From the NCBI GenBank assembly GCA_021790385.1, contig JAJYDW010000005.1:1-64000 (forward strand): a stretch of 64,000 nt of DNA, written 5' to 3'. The notes beneath the pieces are model-generated. The model saw only the letters and a program-made list of their open reading frames with translations, did not search any database and was not told where the DNA came from. Shown here piece after piece: positions 20,856-31,315 of this stretch (positions within the stretch are counted from its first letter, which is position 1; each line of letters opens with the position of its first letter). Origin of the DNA: Planctomycetota bacterium (GTDB taxonomy: Bacteria > Planctomycetota > Phycisphaerae > WQYP01). The position numbers and the translations under genes were made by a program.

Positions 20856-23549
20856 TCAGGATCCGCCTTGGCCGGCGAGGGCCGCCAATTCCGATTCCTG
20901 CTGGGCAAGCTGCGTTTTCAGCCCCTCCACCACTTTGGCCGGGGCTTTACTTACGAAAGCTTCATTGGCCAGCTTGGCCCGGTTGCCGGCAATAAAACGC
21001 TCCAGTTCTGCACGACGCTTCGCCAGTCGCTGCAATTCTACCTGCGGATCAATTACCCCGGCCACGAATATCTGCACATTGGGCACTATGGCAACTGCGG
21101 CATCGGCGGGCTTGGGCGCATCTGTGGCGATGGTCAACTGGCTTGCGGCGAGATGCTCCATGATTCCCCGGCCGTTCTCCAATAGCAATTGAATTTCCGC
21201 AGTGGCCGGTTGCAGCGATACCGCCAGAATCTTTTTGGAATCCACATTGTATTGGTTGCGGATGTCGCGAATTTTGCGGGTTATTTCCTGCACCAGGGCC
21301 AACTCCGCCTCCGCCTGCGGCGCAGCCAATTGCGGTATTACCCTGGGGAACGGCGCTGTAATCACCGGCCCTTTGCGTCCAGGCAATTTTTCCCAAATTG
21401 CTTCGGAAATAAACGGCATCAGCGGGTGCAGCAACCGCAGGCTGGTGTCCAGGCAATACAACAAAATGGCCTGCACGGTGCGATCTTGTTGGCGCAGGCG
21501 GTTTTTGGCAATTTCCAGATACCAGTCGCAAAGGTCATTCCACAAAAATTCGTACAGGGCCGCCGCCAGCGGAGCAAAGCGAAAATGGTTGATGGATTCT
21601 TCCACCACGCCAACGGTGTAATTAAGCCGGGCGAGTATCCAGCGGTCCGCAATGTTCATGTTGGCCGTCATGGCGGTTAATACCGCGGTGGCAGGGACCG
21701 CCGCACCGGCGGTGTTGGATAAAATAAACCGTGCCGCATTCCAGATTTTATTGGCGAAATTACGGCCGGCATCAAAACGCGGGCTGGTGTTACGGCCGGT
21801 GGTTTTATCTTTTACCACGGGCAGACGAATATCCTGCGTATCGGTAAGCATGGAAGCCAAGGTGTAGCGCAACGCATCGGCCCCGTGGCTATCCACAATA
21901 TCCACCGGGTCTACGCCGTTGCCAAGGGACTTTTTCATCGGTCGCCCCTGGCCATCCTGAATAACGGCATGAATGTAAACCTGTTTGAACGGTACTTCGC
22001 CATGCAAATACAGGCCGAACATGACCATTCGGGCCACCCACAATGACAATATTTCGCGTGCGGTGGAAAGCACGCTGGTGGGGTAAAAATAGGGCAAAAG
22101 CTGATCTTCAGGCTTATCGCTGGTGCCCGCAGCCGGATAACCCATGGTGGATAGCGGCCAAAGCGCCGAGGAAAACCAGGTGTCGAGCACGTCGGGGTCG
22201 CCCTCCAGCGGTATCGGGTGGCCCCACCACAACTGCCGGCTGATGCACCAGTCGCGCTTTTGGCTTAGCCAGTCGATATAACCTTTGGCATACCGTTCCG
22301 GCGTAATTGTTACCCGTCCCGATTGCACCGCATCAATGGCGGCCTGGGCCAGGCCGCTGACTTTGCGGCCATCAGCCAAGGTTATGCCGCCTTCCACATC
22401 ACCCATTTTTACAAACCATTGCTCGCTTAAATATGGTTCAATGGGCGTTTTGCTGCGGTCGCTGTGGCCCACTTCATGTTCGTGGGGCTTTTGCTCGGCA
22501 ATCAGGCCCAGCCCGGCCAGGTCTTCCAGCACTTTCTGCCGGGCGGCGGTGGCAAATTTCAAACCCGTGTAATCGTATGTTTTTCCGCCAAAAGTGCCCC
22601 GGCCATGGTTATTGACTTTGCCATCCGGCGTGAGCAGATTTATTTGCTCCAGCGTGTGCCGCTGGCCGGTGGCGTAATCATTGGGATCATGCGCGGGAGT
22701 TACCTTTACCACGCCGGTGCCGAATTTGGGATCCACCAGCAAGCCATCGGCAATAATGGGAATTTCCCGGCCCACCAGCGGCACCTGCACGCGCCGGCCA
22801 ATAAGATTTTTGTACCGCATATCTTCCGGATGCACCGCCACGGCGGTATCGCCCAGCATGGTTTCGGGGCGTGTGGTGGCCACAACTAAATAATCCGGTT
22901 CGCCATTGTGCCGCCCCACCAGCGGATAGCGGATACTGGTCAACTGCCCCTGCACCGGTTCATAATAAATTTCATCATCGGCGACGGCGGTTTGCAGTTG
23001 GGTGTCCCAGTTCACCAGGCGCAATCCGCGGAAGATCAGTCCATCCTTAAAAAGCTTGAAAAAAGCCGCATGAACAGCCTTGGCGCATTGGTCATCCAGG
23101 GTAAAGCGGGTACGGTCCCAATCGCAGGAGCAGCCGATCAGTTTAAGCTGGGAAATAATGCGGGTCTGGTATTCATCCTTCCATTGCCAGATTCTTTTAA
23201 CCAGGCCATCTTTGCCCAAGTCGTGGCGGGAAAGTTTTTCCTCTTCAAAAATGCGCTTTTCCACCACCGCCTGGGTGGCAATACCGGCATGATCTGTGCC
23301 GGGCATCCACAGGGTGTTGTCTCCCTTCATCCGGTGGTAGCGGATTAAAATATCCTGAATGGTGCCGTTGATCGCATGACCCAGGTGCAAGGCCCCGGTC
23401 ACATTGGGAGGCGGAATCACAATGCTGAAGCGCTGTTCGGGCGGGCGATTATCCGGTGCGGCATGAAAGGCACGTGCTTCCAGCCAGCGGGAATAAATCC
23501 GCGTTTCCACGGCCTGGGGATCATATTGTGGGGCCAATTCGCTGCTCAT
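20856..23549 (-). CDS. valS: Valyl-tRNA synthetase
   Basis: PPPNVTGALHLGHAI (HIGH region), DTWFSSALWPLSTMGYP, GRPMKKSLGNGVDP (variant KMSKS), 897 aa. Confidence 0.96.
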   Translation of the reverse strand: MSSELAPQYDPQAVETRIYSRWLEARAFHAAPDNRPPEQRFSIVIPPPNVTGALHLGHAINGTIQDILIRYHRMKGDNTLWMPGTDHAGIATQAVVEKRIFEEEKLSRHDLGKDGLVKRIWQWKDEYQTRIISQLKLIGCSCDWDRTRFTLDDQCAKAVHAAFFKLFKDGLIFRGLRLVNWDTQLQTAVADDEIYYEPVQGQLTSIRYPLVGRHNGEPDYLVVATTRPETMLGDTAVAVHPEDMRYKNLIGRRVQVPLVGREIPIIADGLLVDPKFGTGVVKVTPAHDPNDYATGQRHTLEQINLLTPDGKVNNHGRGTFGGKTYDYTGLKFATAARQKVLEDLAGLGLIAEQKPHEHEVGHSDRSKTPIEPYLSEQWFVKMGDVEGGITLADGRKVSGLAQAAIDAVQSGRVTITPERYAKGYIDWLSQKRDWCISRQLWWGHPIPLEGDPDVLDTWFSSALWPLSTMGYPAAGTSDKPEDQLLPYFYPTSVLSTAREILSLWVARMVMFGLYLHGEVPFKQVYIHAVIQDGQGRPMKKSLGNGVDPVDIVDSHGADALRYTLASMLTDTQDIRLPVVKDKTTGRNTSPRFDAGRNFANKIWNAARFILSNTAGAAVPATAVLTAMTANMNIADRWILARLNYTVGVVEESINHFRFAPLAAALYEFLWNDLCDWYLEIAKNRLRQQDRTVQAILLYCLDTSLRLLHPLMPFISEAIWEKLPGRKGPVITAPFPRVIPQLAAPQAEAELALVQEITRKIRDIRNQYNVDSKKILAVSLQPATAEIQLLLENGRGIMEHLAASQLTIATDAPKPADAAVAIVPNVQIFVAGVIDPQVELQRLAKRRAELERFIAGNRAKLANEAFVSKAPAKVVEGLKTQLAQQESELAALAGQGGS

Positions 23550-25132
23550 GCCGGTCGTGTTTCCTTTTCCGCTTCTTCCGCTTCATGGATCAACCGGTAT
23601 TCAATGCCGTCCACAAGAGCCTGCCAACTGGCTTCAATCACATTTTCGGAAACGCCCACGGTACCAAATACGCCTTCCGGCGAACGGAATTCAATAACCA
23701 CACGTACTTTGGCGGCAGTCTCGGCGGATGAATTCACCACCCGCACCTTGTAATCCAGCAAGTGCAACTTGGCGATGCCGGGATAGTGCGGCAGCACCGC
23801 AGCCCGCAGGGCCGCATCCAGGGCGTTCACCGGGCCGTCGCCCGTGGCCGATTCGCTGACCGAGTTGTTGCCGATGCGCATTTTCAACGTGGCTACGGTG
23901 GATACCGGGCCGTCACCGCTGCGGGATATGGCGCAGTGGTAGCTTTCCAGATCGAAAAATTTGCGATACCGGCCAATCTGTTTACGCAGCACCAGTTCAA
24001 ACGAACCTTCCGCAGCTTCAAACTGATAGCCCGCGGCTTCACGTGCGGTAATCTGATCCAGCACTTTTTTAAGGGCCACGCGGTCATTTTCAATTTGAAA
24101 TTTTCGTCCGGCTTTGGCGGCGATATTGGAAATACCGGACAGCTCCGATACCAGAATGCGCCGCGAATTACCCACCGCCTCCGGCGGAATATGCTCATAC
24201 GAACGCGAAAGCTTGTTCACCGCATGAACGTGCATTCCACCCTTGTGGGCAAAGGCGCTGGCTCCTACAAACGGCTGATTGTTGAGGTAATTAAGATTAG
24301 CAATTTCATATACAAACCGCGACACTTCCGTTAAATGATGCAGGGATTCGGGCAGCAGGCAATCCATTTCCATCTTCAGCCGGAGGTTGGCAATCACCGT
24401 GGTGATATCCACGTTGCCGCAGCGCTCACCCAGGCCATTGATGGTACCCTGCACGTGTACCGCTCCGGCCCGTACCGCCACCAGCGAATTGGCCACCGCC
24501 AGGCCACTGTCGTTATGGGTGTGAATGCCCACCGGAACGGAAACACTTTCCGCGGCTTTTTTTACAAATTCCGCCACCCGCAGCGGCAGCGAGCCGCCAT
24601 TGGTATCACACAGGCATACCAGCACCGCGCCAGCCTGGGCTGCGGCCACCAGCGTTTTCAGGCCATATTCCGGATTGGCCGCGGTGCCATCAAAAAAATG
24701 CTCGGCATCGTAGATCACCTTGCGACCCAGCCGGGTCAGGTAAGCCACGCTTTCGCCGATCATATCGAGATTTTCCTGCAATGTAACGCCCAACACCTCG
24801 GTGGCGTGAAGATCCCAGGTTTTGCCGACCACGGTAACATATTCGGTTTCGGCATCGCGCAGGGCGTTTAAACCGGTATCCTCCTGGGGTTTTATTCCCT
24901 TGCGGCGGGTCATGCCAAAAGCCACCAACCGCGAGGTTTTCAGACCCAGCGTACGCGCCTCGCGGAAGAAAGCCTCATCCTTGGGATTGGAAAGCGGATA
25001 GCCGCCTTCGATAAAGTCCACCCCAAGTTCATCGAGCCTGCGGGCAATCAGCAGTTTGTCCTGCACCGAAAAAGAGATTCCCTCCCCCTGGCTGCCATCG
25101 CGCAATGTAGTGTCATATATTTCGATGCGTTT
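23546..25132 (-). CDS. cimA: Citramalate synthase
   Basis: MKRIEIYDTTLRDGSQGEGISFSVQDKLLIARRLDELGVDFIEGGYPLSNPKD; LeuA dimer domain at C-terminus; ATGA overlap with valS. Confidence 0.93.
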   Translation of the reverse strand, partial: KRIEIYDTTLRDGSQGEGISFSVQDKLLIARRLDELGVDFIEGGYPLSNPKDEAFFREARTLGLKTSRLVAFGMTRRKGIKPQEDTGLNALRDAETEYVTVVGKTWDLHATEVLGVTLQENLDMIGESVAYLTRLGRKVIYDAEHFFDGTAANPEYGLKTLVAAAQAGAVLVCLCDTNGGSLPLRVAEFVKKAAESVSVPVGIHTHNDSGLAVANSLVAVRAGAVHVQGTINGLGERCGNVDITTVIANLRLKMEMDCLLPESLHHLTEVSRFVYEIANLNYLNNQPFVGASAFAHKGGMHVHAVNKLSRSYEHIPPEAVGNSRRILVSELSGISNIAAKAGRKFQIENDRVALKKVLDQITAREAAGYQFEAAEGSFELVLRKQIGRYRKFFDLESYHCAISRSGDGPVSTVATLKMRIGNNSVSESATGDGPVNALDAALRAAVLPHYPGIAKLHLLDYKVRVVNSSAETAAKVRVVIEFRSPEGVFGTVGVSENVIEASWQALVDGIEYRLIHEAEEAEKETRPA

Positions 25133-25297
25133 CATAAATAACCTCCGGCCACCGGTTGAGGTGCCAACCTCTATTGTGGCGGCATCCGGACGGAATATCA
25201 ATGATCACCCCCACCGGCACCAACGGCCAACAACGCAATTGAATCTCGGATCACATGGTCTCCCTTCAGCGAATGAAGAAATTAGAAGACCGCCCGG

Positions 25298-26383
25298 TTA
25301 CGCTCGTTGTAAATTGAGATTGCCCAACTGGCCGCAGGCACCCATTAAATCCCGGCCATGGGTTACACGGCGTTTGGCAAAAATGCCCAGATTTCGCAGT
25401 TGGCCGACAAAAGCGATCAATTTATCTTCGCCAGGTGTTGCAAATTCCGCCGGTTGCTGCGGGTTGTAAGCAATCACATTGACCGTTACCGGCAACGGCC
25501 GGCACCATTGGGCAATGTTCAGTGCGTCCTGCGGCCGGTCGTTGATATCTTTAATCAGCACGTATTCTATTAGAAAGCGCCCCCGCCGCGGCAGCGGATA
25601 TTCCAGCAGCGTCTGGCGAAGCTCGGCCAGCGGCATGGCCTTGTTGACGGGCATCAACCGGCTCCGCAGATCATCATCGGCGGCATTGAGAGAAATGGCC
25701 AGACGCAGATGCGGCCAGTTCAGGGTCGCCAACTTTTTCAGGCCGTCAATTCGCCCCACCGTAGAAACGGTAATGCGCGACATGGGAATATTTAGCCCGG
25801 AGGTATCGGTGAACACCCGAATCGCCTGCACTACAGCGTCAAAATTATCCAGCGGCTCGCCCATGCCCATAAACACCAGATTACGAATGGCCGTGTCGCA
25901 CGTATTCAGCGGACGCACAGGCAATTCGGCCCCCGCCAGCCGATGCAAAATGCCCCGGGCCACCAGCAACTGCACCACAATTTCCGCCGCGGAAAGGTTG
26001 CGCAGCAGGCCCATGCGCCCCGTCTGGCAGAAAGTGCAACCCATCCGACAACCAACCTGGCTGGAAAGACATAAGGTATACCAGCGATGCCCATGAAAGC
26101 TTTGCATCGGCACAATCACCGATTCCGTTTCCAGTGCAGCCGCCCCGGACCGCCCGTCCTGCAGACAAAACTTAATGCCTCCGGCGCTTTGCTCCACCCG
26201 CGTTACCGCCGCCATGTGCGCCAACGATGTTTGCCGTAAAAAATCACAGTAGATGCCGCGTGCGGATTCCCTCGCCATTCCTCCAGCAGCCGCAAATTCA
26301 GCCAGTGTCTGCCCGCAACCAACCGGTACAATTCCAGTATTGCCAGGCAGTAAAGAATCAAGCGTGGACATTTCCAAAAGCAA
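25298..26383 (-). CDS. rlmN: 23S rRNA (adenine2503-C2)-methyltransferase
   Basis: SSQVGCRMGCTFCQTGRMGLLRNLSAAEI radical SAM motif; GMGEPLDN; ISLNAADD. Confidence 0.95.
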   Translation of the reverse strand: MLLEMSTLDSLLPGNTGIVPVGCGQTLAEFAAAGGMARESARGIYCDFLRQTSLAHMAAVTRVEQSAGGIKFCLQDGRSGAAALETESVIVPMQSFHGHRWYTLCLSSQVGCRMGCTFCQTGRMGLLRNLSAAEIVVQLLVARGILHRLAGAELPVRPLNTCDTAIRNLVFMGMGEPLDNFDAVVQAIRVFTDTSGLNIPMSRITVSTVGRIDGLKKLATLNWPHLRLAISLNAADDDLRSRLMPVNKAMPLAELRQTLLEYPLPRRGRFLIEYVLIKDINDRPQDALNIAQWCRPLPVTVNVIAYNPQQPAEFATPGEDKLIAFVGQLRNLGIFAKRRVTHGRDLMGACGQLGNLNLQRA

Positions 26384-26466
26384 TCTCCGGGGCGGTTTTT
26401 AGCAGCCGCTGGTTCATCGGCAGCAGCAACAGCAACAGTATAACACGCTGGGCTGGCAAGGCGGAT

Positions 26467-27024
26467 TTAGCTGTAGCAATCCACACTCTCCTGCCGCATC
26501 AACTTGCGAATTTCTATCAGCAACCGCTGCATATCCGCTTCATCCGTTACCCCCGCTGGAACCAGGGACACGGTTTCCACCGACTGATCCGGACCAATTT
26601 TCCAGGTCACATCCACCACCAGTGACGCTTCCATAAACCCCTGCCAATGGACACTTTCCACCCGTGGCCGGGCCACCTGCGACCACGGCAATCTTCGACC
26701 GTCAAGCTTAAGCCCACCCGGCCCCGCTACGGCCCAAGCCCCGCGCACCCAGCTCAAAACCAAAAACAAATGAATCACCGCCGCCAGCACCAATGCCGGC
26801 CCTGCCAAGTAAATAATGCGATTGTCGGCCAGGCCCAAACGCTGTGGCATCAGCAGCCCGACCACCATCAGGGTAATCGCCGCAACCACGGCCACCCATG
26901 CCGCCAGTTCGCGCAGCCGCCCTGCCGGCGGAATCTTGCGCGGACCAATAAACACCAGCCCCTGGCGTTTCCACCAGAAACCACCCGTGTCAGAGGTATC
27001 GTTTTTTGAGGCAGTCTTCATCAT
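26467..27024 (-). CDS. Hypothetical membrane protein
   Basis: Two hydrophobic helices; no family recognised. Confidence 0.5.
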   Translation of the reverse strand: MMKTASKNDTSDTGGFWWKRQGLVFIGPRKIPPAGRLRELAAWVAVVAAITLMVVGLLMPQRLGLADNRIIYLAGPALVLAAVIHLFLVLSWVRGAWAVAGPGGLKLDGRRLPWSQVARPRVESVHWQGFMEASLVVDVTWKIGPDQSVETVSLVPAGVTDEADMQRLLIEIRKLMRQESVDCYS

Positions 27025-27328
27025 GTCGGTTTTCAGTTTTGTTTGTGATCCACGGCCAGGCTTCAAACCCGATCGGTCCGTCGAATTGCATTAAATCGGA
27101 ATGAATGATGTATTCTCGTTATGGGCGATACAACCCTGAACAGTATACAAAAACATCAGCAAATCCGCCAGTTTCCAATGCTGTCGTTGCAAAAAGTGTT
27201 GCATTGGAACAATAATTTACCTTTATAAAAGAAAAGCACTCTCTACTACCCACTGAAATCAAGGCACAGATCATGGTTATCGTTCGACGCGGCTTAACCC
27301 GACGTAATAGCCGCCACCTGCTGAAACG

Positions 27329-28053
27329 ACATCGCTATAAAATGGAAGATTTTATTTTGGATGACCGGTGAGCAAGGACAGATGCAAGCAGAGACCGCAT
27401 GGATGCCCAACAATTATGGTCCTTGGTCCCGGCGTTGGTGAAGTATATCAAGGGATATTGGCTTTGGTTGAAGCGACACAACACCTTCCGACAGTTTTGC
27501 AGCTATCTGCCGGGTTTGATGGCGGATTTGGATCGTAAGAGCACTGTGCCCATTGCGTTGGCCACCGGCACGGCCGTTCGCACGTTACAGGAGTTCTTGG
27601 CCTTTTAAATCTGAGATCATGCCCGCATGGACCGTATGCTTGTGGACCACGTGGTTCAGCGTTGTCCAGAGGGTACATTGGAATCATAGAGGATAGCGGG
27701 CACGCCAAACGTAGGGACAACACGCCCGGCGTGCAGCGTGAGTATTGTGGTGAGACCGGCAGGATTGATAACTTCGTGTTTGGCCAGCATTTATTTTTTT
27801 ATGGATAACCAGCCTTCGAATCCATTTTGTTGCATGTTGCAAAGTGACCTGCATCTGCCCAAAGGATGGCCGAAAGATCGCCCACGGTGTCAAGAGGCGG
27901 GCAGTGGCGATGATCGCTACCGAACTATGGCAGCGGTACTATTGTACGCGACGGTGGCTGCTTCATTGTTGTGCTTCCTACCAGATACGCCATGCTGCTA
28001 CTTACGCCAGTCGAAGACGCAGAAACAAAAATAAAGAGTTTTTATAGCGCTGT
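27329..28053 (+). mobile_element. Decayed IS701-family-like insertion sequence with imperfect terminal inverted repeats
   Basis: Left end ACATCGCTATAAAA (27329-27342) and right end TTTTATAGCGCTGT (28040-28053) are inverted. Internal frames give DRKSTVPIALATGTAVRTLQEFL, then IIEDSGHAKRRDNTPGVQREYCGETGRIDNFVF, then HLPKGWPKDRPRCQEAGSGDDRYRTMAAVL, i.e. a transposase broken by frameshifts/stops. Confidence 0.85.
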
Positions 28054-28167
28054 TTTTAGGATCCACGGATCACTGAAGCTGCGATTCATAATACGATCCG
28101 CGCCGCTATATCCTAAAATAGTACTGCGAATGAGCACTAAACGTCATTTGACCATACTTAAACTATA

Positions 28168-28185
28168 TGGAATAAAGTTATTCCA
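28168..28185. promoter_or_regulatory. 18-bp palindrome TGGAATAA-AG-TTATTCCA (candidate operator/activator site)
   Basis: Perfect 8-bp arms; 31 bp upstream of a -35 TTGACA. Confidence 0.75.
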
Positions 28186-28216
28186 AAAAAACTTTTAAAT
28201 TTTGTAGCTTTTTTAT

Positions 28217-28244
28217 TTGACAAGGCCTATAAATGCTGTATGCT
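28217..28244 (+). promoter_or_regulatory. Sigma70-like promoter TTGACA-16-TATGCT
   Basis: Read at 28217-28222 and 28239-28244, upstream of the 28353 CDS. Confidence 0.6.
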
Positions 28245-28352
28245 GGTCAACGTAGTAACACTGGCGGCTCCGGAAATGAGCCAACGGTCAGATGAGGCGG
28301 TGTTTGCTTTGCCTGTGGTTTTTAGAGGGCGTTTGCATTGGAGGATTGAATC

Positions 28353-29921
28353 ATGCGAACGGAATTCAAATCATCTAAGTATGTAGCATTGGCACTGGCA
28401 GCGGCGGTGGCAACTGCGGGCATTGCCGCTTCGGGCACAGCGGCGCGAGCCACTACGGCTACGTGGACGGGCGGTGGTGGAAGCGGCAATACCAATTGGT
28501 CAGACACGGCCAACTGGAGCGGAGGCAGTATTCCCGGCACCGGCGATACGGTGGCTTTCGGCACCAGTACTTCTCTGACGAGCTATAACGACAATAGCGG
28601 CTTGTCGATTGCGGAATTGGCGTTTGGTTACCCGGCTTCTGGTGGCCCGGATTCATTTACACTGAGCGGCAACGCTCTGACCATTACCAGTAATGGAGTA
28701 TCCTCCGGGTACGGCGTGTACAGCGGGGCCGGTTCCGGAATAACCGAGACCGTCAATAACGATCTGAATTTCAGCGGTAACTCAACCGTGCGCGAAACCT
28801 CATCCGGAACAATTGTTCTTGATGGCACTATAGCTGGCAATGGCAACCTTACACTCAATGCCGGCAGTGGTGCCATCGTTCTTAACGACACCTCTGGTGG
28901 AACAGATACATTTACCGGCGGGCTGATTGGCATTAATGGCATTATCGACCTGAAGGCCGGTAACTACACGTTTCAGGGCAATAGCTACGCCTTACAAGGT
29001 ACCGTCACCATGACTGGCGGCAGTTTAACCCTCGGCAGTAGCAGTAGCGTGACAATAGAGAATGTAACCAACATATTCAACATCAGCGGTGGCACACTTG
29101 CCTACAACGGTTGGTACCGAGGTGCCGGTAACACGACCATTTCTACTGGCGGCACTTTGACTGTTAACGCCGTCGGAGCCTCCGGCCCGCGCATCTCGAC
29201 TGACACCTATAACGGGGCGTTGACCGTAGCGGGGGGTAGCGCAACCTTCTCCAGTGTAATCACGGTCAATAATGCCGGCTCGACAAACACCGGTACCATT
29301 AACCTCAATTCAGGCACGCTTACAATGCCTGGCCTTCTATTTAACAGCACCACTAACGGCACGGCCGTAATCAATTCCAACGGTGGAACGCTGGAATTTT
29401 CCGCTGCGGACACCATCGCATCCAGCACCGCCGCCACCTGGAATGTGCTGGCTGGCGGGGCGGTTATTAATACTGATGGCAACAAGGTTACTATTGATCA
29501 GGCGCTGGTAAGTGATGCCACCGCCGATGGCGGTTTAATCAAAGAGGGATCAGGTATGCTGAACCTGGCCAGCACTGCAAATACGTACAATGGCAATACC
29601 ACTGTGAATGCCGGTACGCTGGAAATTAATTCCAACTTTCTGGCCAGCACCAGTACCGTGTCCATAACCAGTGGTGCCATCATGGACTTAAATTACAGCA
29701 ACACCGTTACAGATATCGTTAAAGCCCTGTACCTCAATGGCGTAAGCCAGGGAGCGGGCGTCTACGGCGCGGGCCATTTGGGTTCCACTTATTTCTCTGG
29801 TACCGGCACGCTGACGGTGCAGGGCAGCGACATTCCGGAGCCGGCAACACTGGCGCTGATGGCGATGGCCGGCATTGGCATGCTGACGATAAAACGGCGA
29901 AAGAACATCGGTTCACTTTAA
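28353..29921 (+). CDS. PEP-CTERM protein with autotransporter-type passenger repeats
   Basis: ATWTGGGGSGNTNWSDTANWSGG; GLIKEGSGMLNLASTANTYNGNTTVNAGTLEIN; C-terminal IPEPATLALMAMAGIGMLTIKRRKN. Confidence 0.9.
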   Translation: MRTEFKSSKYVALALAAAVATAGIAASGTAARATTATWTGGGGSGNTNWSDTANWSGGSIPGTGDTVAFGTSTSLTSYNDNSGLSIAELAFGYPASGGPDSFTLSGNALTITSNGVSSGYGVYSGAGSGITETVNNDLNFSGNSTVRETSSGTIVLDGTIAGNGNLTLNAGSGAIVLNDTSGGTDTFTGGLIGINGIIDLKAGNYTFQGNSYALQGTVTMTGGSLTLGSSSSVTIENVTNIFNISGGTLAYNGWYRGAGNTTISTGGTLTVNAVGASGPRISTDTYNGALTVAGGSATFSSVITVNNAGSTNTGTINLNSGTLTMPGLLFNSTTNGTAVINSNGGTLEFSAADTIASSTAATWNVLAGGAVINTDGNKVTIDQALVSDATADGGLIKEGSGMLNLASTANTYNGNTTVNAGTLEINSNFLASTSTVSITSGAIMDLNYSNTVTDIVKALYLNGVSQGAGVYGAGHLGSTYFSGTGTLTVQGSDIPEPATLALMAMAGIGMLTIKRRKNIGSL

Positions 29922-29939
29922 TAAAGATTGGGCGGTTAC

Positions 29940-31244
29940 ATGACGGAAATGCTGCAGCCACGCAAAACAGTGGGCGAAAGCTCATGGTTTGTGCGGGATC
30001 GGTTTGGGATGTTTATTCACTGGGGGTTGTATTCCATGGCGGCCCGGCACGAATGGGTGATGCATCACGAAAAAATTTCGCCCCAGGACTATGAAAAAAA
30101 ATACTTTTCACGCTTTGATCCAGACCTGTATAACCCGCAGGCCTGGGCGGATGCGGCCAGCCGCGCCGGGATGAAGTATTTTGTGATTACCACCAAGCAT
30201 CACGAAGGATTTTGCCTGTGGGATTCCAAGCTTACCCCTTACAAGGCCACGCGCACGCCGGCCGGTCGTGACCTGCTGCGTCCCATGGTGGAGGCGTTTC
30301 GCCAACGGGATCTGCGGGTGGGCTTGTACCATTCTCTGATTGACTGGCACCATGACCAGTATGTGATTGATCCACACATTGGGCCGCTGCGGGACCATCC
30401 GGATCGGGCCAAGCTCAACGAGGGGCGCAATCAGGCCAAGTATGCCGCGTATTTGCATGGGCAGGTGCGGGAATTGCTGAGCCACTACGGCAAAATTGAT
30501 GTGCTGTGGTTTGATTTCAGCTACCCCAAGCCGGATGGCTCCGGCAAGGGTCGCCAGGACTGGCAAAGCGAGAAGCTCTACAAACTGGTGCGTAAGTTGC
30601 AGCCGAAGGTGCTGCTCAACGACCGCATAGACCTGCCGGATAGCTGGGACATCAAAACGCCGGAACAGGTGGTGCCGCGGCAAGGGGTGGTGGTGGACGG
30701 GCGGCCCGTGGTGTGGGAGGCGTGCCACACCTTTTCGGGTTCGTGGGGTTATCACCGGGATGAGCAATCATGGAAAAGTGTGGGGCAGTTGGTGGAAATG
30801 CTGGTTGACACAGTAAGTAAAAATGGCAATCTGCTGCTGAATGTAGGCCCCACATCCCGGGGCACTTTTGATGAACGGACGATGGAGCGGCTAAGCGGCA
30901 TCGGCCAATGGATGGATCTGCACAGCCGATCTATTTACGGCTGCGGAGCTGCGCCGGCGGAATTTCCGGTACCGCAGGATTGTCGATTGACCTGGAATGC
31001 GGCCCGGAAGCGCATGTACGTGCATGTACTGGCGTGGCCATTCCGGCATCTGCACCTGGATGGATTCAAGAATCGGGTGGCATACGCCCAGTTGCTCAAT
31101 GACGGTTCGGAAATAAACTTTCATCAGGACGGCCACCATGGGCTGCATTTTAAGGGTGTGGCCACACCGGAAACGCTGACCCTGGAATTGCCGGTGCAGC
31201 GGCCCCAGGTTACGGTACCGGTGATTGAACTGTTTATGAAATAG
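29940..31244 (+). CDS. Alpha-L-fucosidase (GH29)
   Basis: WFVRDRFGMFIHWGLYSMAARHEWVMHHEKI; AGMKYFVITTKHHEGFCLWDS; GNLLLNVGPTSRGTFD. Confidence 0.93.
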   Translation: MTEMLQPRKTVGESSWFVRDRFGMFIHWGLYSMAARHEWVMHHEKISPQDYEKKYFSRFDPDLYNPQAWADAASRAGMKYFVITTKHHEGFCLWDSKLTPYKATRTPAGRDLLRPMVEAFRQRDLRVGLYHSLIDWHHDQYVIDPHIGPLRDHPDRAKLNEGRNQAKYAAYLHGQVRELLSHYGKIDVLWFDFSYPKPDGSGKGRQDWQSEKLYKLVRKLQPKVLLNDRIDLPDSWDIKTPEQVVPRQGVVVDGRPVVWEACHTFSGSWGYHRDEQSWKSVGQLVEMLVDTVSKNGNLLLNVGPTSRGTFDERTMERLSGIGQWMDLHSRSIYGCGAAPAEFPVPQDCRLTWNAARKRMYVHVLAWPFRHLHLDGFKNRVAYAQLLNDGSEINFHQDGHHGLHFKGVATPETLTLELPVQRPQVTVPVIELFMK

Positions 31245-31315
31245 CCGCAACTACAAATCGGCCCAACGGAACCGTTTGTCCCGCTGGGTTATCGACCGGC
31301 TTTTGTGCGTCTTGG

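Noticed and set aside
27399-27608. Intact small CDS (69 aa)
   Set aside because: It is the 5' piece of a frameshifted IS701-like transposase whose later motifs appear in other frames downstream.
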